Of a stretch of 64,000 nt of DNA, positions 62,354 through 64,000 are shown in pieces. The stretch is taken from assembly GCF_900188235.1 (NCBI RefSeq), contig NZ_FZNT01000002.1, positions 1 to 64,000 on the forward strand, read 5' to 3'. Origin of the DNA: Lutibacter agarilyticus. Its GTDB lineage: Bacteria > Bacteroidota > Bacteroidia > Flavobacteriales > Flavobacteriaceae. The notes under the pieces are model-generated. The model saw nothing but the letters and a program-made list of their open reading frames with translations, was not told the DNA's origin and searched no databases. A program made the position numbers and the translations under genes. Position 1 is the stretch's first letter. Each line of letters begins with the position of its first letter.

Positions 62354-64000
62354 AAAACCAAAACCCAACATTAAAATACCAATAATTTTCTTTATGGTCT
62401 GGAGACCAAGCGTAATGTATTTCAACGGGTCCTAGGAATGTTTCTACTCCGTACCCAGCCATATATCCAGATTTGGTGTTTTCAAACAACCTTCCTTCAT
62501 TAAACAAATCATTCTCCACCCTTGCAAAATTTCCTACTAAGGAAATATAGTTTTTTGGTATAAACTCATACCTTGCTGTTAAACCCGATCTTAAAAAAGC
62601 ATCTTCATTTAATTCAGAAAAATCGTACCCGTAAAAAGGTATAAAATTATTAATAAAATTTTCACCATAACCACCCACATTATAATCTAGCGCTCTGTTG
62701 TCATTTTTCCCAATGGTAAAGCCTGCTTGAGATATAAAGTGAAAAGTTAACCTATCAAAAAAAGTAAAGGCTATACCAAAATCAGCTTTAAGCTGTGAGA
62801 AAGGACTGAAATTTTTATTATAATTTGTTGACGTTACGTAATATAACATACCTGCATCTAAAAATATACCTTCCTTAGGAAAATAACTTTTATCATACGT
62901 GTCAAATTTTATATATCCTAAAAAATTTAAATAACTGGACTTGTCAAAATAAAATTTCCCATTGTTACTTGTACTAGGTTGCCCAAATAATTCTGAAATA
63001 GTTTCTGTATCTGCAACCAACCTTTTAAATTCTATACCTGCACCAATTGCAAATTTTCTACTAAAAACTGTTTGCACATAAGCCTGATTGGTAAAATCTT
63101 CATAATTTAAATTAATTTTACTGGCTTCAACATCTTCAAATTTCACATTTGAATTGAAATTATTATACCTAAACCTTAAACCAAAACTCCAATAAAAACC
63201 ATTGTCAATAAAATAATTGATATTGTATCTTAAATTGTCACCTAAAATTAAATCTGCTGAAAATATATCATTCTTAAACAATAAGTGTTTAGAAGTAAAG
63301 TTTACTAAAACTCCTGTTTTATATAAATCATCATAATGAATACCTAACTTTAGATAATCCTTAATATCGGTTTCTTTTACACTAAATTTAACGGTATTCC
63401 CAGTGCCATTTTCATCAATTTCATATTGTATCAATTCAAAATTGTCTGTAGAAGATAAATTATCAATACTCTCTACTAACCGTTTATAACTTGTAGAATC
63501 TTTCTTTTTTAAATTTAACTTCCCTAAAATATAGGCTCGTGTATAGTGCTTGTTTCCTGTTATTTGTATTTCAGAAATATGAATTTTTTTAAAATAATCT
63601 TTTTTAATGGTTAAAAACTCCTTTTTAATTTGACGCTTCGCAATGGCTCTAAATACATCCATATTAGCCAAACCAACAGAGTCACCTTGTTGCATTATTT
63701 CTTCTGCTTTATCAAATGAAACTACTGCATAATTATCAAGATTAGGCTTTAACAACACATCTACTTTTTTATGTTTATCTTCCAATGTTTTATACATTTG
63801 AAAACCTACTATTTGGTTCAATATTTTTAATGCCGAATTTAACTGCTCTTTATCATTTAAACCACTTTGAATATCTACACCAATAATTATATCAGCGCCC
63901 ATGGCCTTTACCTCATCAACAGGGAAGTTATTTACAACACCTCCATCAGTTAATAACTTCCCATTAATTTCAACAGGAGCTAACAATGTTGGAAAAGACC
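62352..64000 (-). CDS. patatin-like phospholipase with BamA-type barrel, N-terminus cut by the window edge
   Basis: The frame stays open to the right edge (…SFPTLLAPVEINGK), so the gene continues beyond the window; the internal ATG-like starts are not real. Visible parts are the end of the patatin domain with catalytic Asp in LLTDGGVVNNFP, a POTRA-like region (about 180-260 of the visible part, IHISEIQITGNKHYTRAYIL) and a 16-strand-type outer-membrane barrel ending in Phe. The Ser nucleophile motif GxSxG lies outside. It resembles PlpD-type (type Vd) proteins and the RssA family. Confidence 0.9.
   Translation of the reverse strand, partial: SFPTLLAPVEINGKLLTDGGVVNNFPVDEVKAMGADIIIGVDIQSGLNDKEQLNSALKILNQIVGFQMYKTLEDKHKKVDVLLKPNLDNYAVVSFDKAEEIMQQGDSVGLANMDVFRAIAKRQIKKEFLTIKKDYFKKIHISEIQITGNKHYTRAYILGKLNLKKKDSTSYKRLVESIDNLSSTDNFELIQYEIDENGTGNTVKFSVKETDIKDYLKLGIHYDDLYKTGVLVNFTSKHLLFKNDIFSADLILGDNLRYNINYFIDNGFYWSFGLRFRYNNFNSNVKFEDVEASKINLNYEDFTNQAYVQTVFSRKFAIGAGIEFKRLVADTETISELFGQPSTSNNGKFYFDKSSYLNFLGYIKFDTYDKSYFPKEGIFLDAGMLYYVTSTNYNKNFSPFSQLKADFGIAFTFFDRLTFHFISQAGFTIGKNDNRALDYNVGGYGENFINNFIPFYGYDFSELNEDAFLRSGLTARYEFIPKNYISLVGNFARVENDLFNEGRLFENTKSGYMAGYGVETFLGPVEIHYAWSPDHKENYWYFNVGFWF

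Overview
The window comes from a low-GC (roughly one-third G+C by eye) member of the Bacteroidota, almost certainly a gliding-type Flavobacteriaceae. The evidence is sprA, the mutY-ssb-gldE-gldD cluster and a RemB-like protein; TonB-dependent receptor and TonB paralogues; a fused malic enzyme/phosphotransacetylase; many SPII lipoproteins; and promoters of the Bacteroidetes type (TTG, 17-19 bp, TAnnTTTG). No rRNA, tRNA, CRISPR array or intact insertion sequence was seen. The genus cannot be fixed from the sequence alone.

Layout. 0-9.5 kb holds an outer-membrane-like protein, an unrecognised protein, then a three-gene cassette (TonB-dependent receptor, NicX/M29-type metalloenzyme, NCS1 permease), a lone receiver protein, a lipoprotein and aquaporin. 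9.5-16 kb (minus strand) holds galM, a deoC/acetyltransferase/RemB-like operon, two tandem tonB genes and vanZ. 16-27.7 kb is the block maeB-ruvA-sprA-gcvH-vanZ plus queG, where sprA encodes the giant type IX secretion translocon. 27.7-30 kb has a DUF4421 barrel protein and an alkaline phosphatase, followed by a nested palindromic MITE-like element.

30.2-49 kb is the most distinctive part: a molybdenum and sulfur island. It has a cytoplasmic CISM-type molybdoenzyme whose iron-sulfur and membrane subunits are fused in one gene, seven Moco biosynthesis genes (moaA, moaC, moaD, moaE, moeA, moeB, mobA), a split YeeE/YedE sulfur transporter, and two Crp/Fnr regulators, one with two cysteines and one with none. 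A palindromic candidate operator lies before the transporter. Passenger genes in the island encode CorA, DUF3817, DUF1835, a PAP2 phosphatase and a membrane-anchored MutS-like ATPase. The likely logic is that sulfur compounds are imported, a thiol-type regulator reads sulfur or redox state, Moco is made, and the molybdoenzyme passes electrons between a sulfur oxyanion (sulfite is the favoured guess) and the quinone pool.

49-64 kb is mostly housekeeping: waaA, rplU-rpmA, an M16 protease pair, a DMT exporter, two small lipoproteins, heme A synthase, gldD-gldE-ssb-mutY, HU, a 30-residue basic ribosomal-type protein, RNase G and the C-terminal part of a patatin/BamA-type protein that runs off the right edge.

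Several starts were moved to internal ATGs because the longest frames begin at TTG or GTG. A few genes (sprA, vanZ, gldE, corA, rng) seem to use TTG or GTG.
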